Of a DNA stretch of 5,426 nucleotides, positions 4,915-5,426 are shown one piece after another; the first letter of the stretch is position 1; each line of letters starts with the position of its first letter. The stretch comes from an uncultured Tidjanibacter sp. (GTDB taxonomy: Bacteria; Bacteroidota; Bacteroidia; Bacteroidales; Rikenellaceae). The position numbers and the translations under genes are program-made. A model generated the notes under the pieces. It was not told the DNA's origin. It did no database searches and saw nothing but the letters and a program-made list of their open reading frames with translations. Where the stretch lies: positions 1 to 5,426 of the forward strand of contig CAKUKW010000147.1 of the NCBI GenBank assembly GCA_934663885.1, in the 5' to 3' direction.

Positions 4915-5426
4915 CTAATTTTCGGCTCCCGAAAGCGCCTCTTCGATGATGTTGAAGTCGGTAAGTACGTCCGGGCCGTCACTGCGAACCGCCACCGCGA
5001 ATTCGAAGTGTGCCGAAGGTTTGCGGTCTGCCGTACGGACGGTCCAGCCGTCACGCTCGAAAACAACCTGCTTCTTACCCATGTTTACCATAGGTTCGAT
5101 GCAGAGCACCATCCCTTCTTTCAGCAGCGGGCCTCTTCCACGGGCTCCGTAATTGGGAACTTCGGGATCCTCGTGCATCTTGCGCCCGAGCCCGTGCCCC
5201 ACCAGCTCACGTACTATGGAAAAACCATTCGATTCGGCGTGTTCCTGCACAGCCGCGGATATGTCACCTATACGGTTACCCGCTTTAGCCTGCGCGACAC
5301 CCTTATAAAGAGCTTCTTTGGTTACCTCTAAAAGTTTTTCGACATCAGGGGAAACGTTCCCCACCTTGAAAGTATATGCCGAATCGCCATAAAACCCCTT
5401 CATAATAGTGCCACAGTCCACCGAAA
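4915..5426 (-). CDS. map: Type I methionine aminopeptidase, N-terminal part outside window
   Basis: About 169 C-terminal codons are visible, ending in TAG; the frame runs off the right edge, so the true start is not seen. The GTG at 5421-5419 is an internal valine in the conserved SVDCGT motif, not a start. The enzyme removes the initiator methionine from nascent proteins using two metal ions. Counting that valine as 1, all five metal ligands are present: Asp2 (VDCG), Asp13 (YGDSAY), His76 (VGHGLG), Glu109 (CIEPMV) and Glu140 (HFEFAV). The catalytic-site histidine in KMHEDP (83) is also present. Phe-Ala follows the last glutamate, where many members have His-Thr. E. coli MetAP has 264 residues, so roughly 90 are missing. 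It would be the first gene of this visible transcript segment, with secY expected further upstream. Confidence 0.97.
   Translation of the reverse strand, partial: SVDCGTIMKGFYGDSAYTFKVGNVSPDVEKLLEVTKEALYKGVAQAKAGNRIGDISAAVQEHAESNGFSIVRELVGHGLGRKMHEDPEVPNYGARGRGPLLKEGMVLCIEPMVNMGKKQVVFERDGWTVRTADRKPSAHFEFAVAVRSDGPDVLTDFNIIEEALSGAEN

Noticed and set aside
5419..5421. GTG as start codon of a shorter map
   Set aside because: This valine lies inside the conserved SVDCGT motif next to a metal ligand. The frame continues upstream past the window edge, so the gene is truncated by the window rather than short.

Overview
The window is a segment of a Bacteroidota chromosome, most likely order Bacteroidales. 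Placement near Rikenellaceae/Alistipes is a guess from protein style and moderate GC. Evidence for the phylum: the S4, L36 and long-tailed L17 proteins have the sequence style of that group, A-rich translation starts without Shine-Dalgarno sequences predominate, and the gene convergent with the operon looks like a Bacteroidota surface beta-sandwich protein.

Layout. Bases 2-547 (+) hold the last 181 codons of an unrecognised beta-rich protein whose start lies outside the window. Bases 548-755 are a convergent intergenic region with a perfect 18-bp inverted repeat, a likely two-way terminator. From 756 to the right edge everything is on the minus strand and forms the distal spc/alpha ribosomal operon. 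In transcription order it reads map (5' truncated by the window edge), infA, rpmJ, rpsM, rpsK, rpsD, rpoA, rplQ. This is the order usual for the phylum.

The genes work together. Methionine aminopeptidase trims nascent chains, IF-1 acts in initiation, and bL36, uS13, uS11, uS4 and bL17 are ribosome components. RpoA is the assembly scaffold of RNA polymerase. Every gene is intact apart from the edge-truncated map.

The less ordinary part is between the genes. Most intercistronic gaps are wide for a ribosomal operon (139, 134, 134, 86, 191, 86 and 38 nt from map to rplQ). Most contain an inverted repeat that would fold in the mRNA and lacks a terminator T-tract. The 191-nt gap before rpsD is the best candidate for a ribosomal-protein leader, because S4 is a known autoregulator in other bacteria. 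Two Shine-Dalgarno-like motifs stand out: one well placed before rpoA, and one with an 8-nt match lying on the rpoA stop codon, too far from rplQ to serve it conventionally.

I see no mobile element, CRISPR array, tRNA or rRNA gene, and no sign of a wholly new system. The window is mostly conserved housekeeping DNA with potentially interesting RNA-level regulation.
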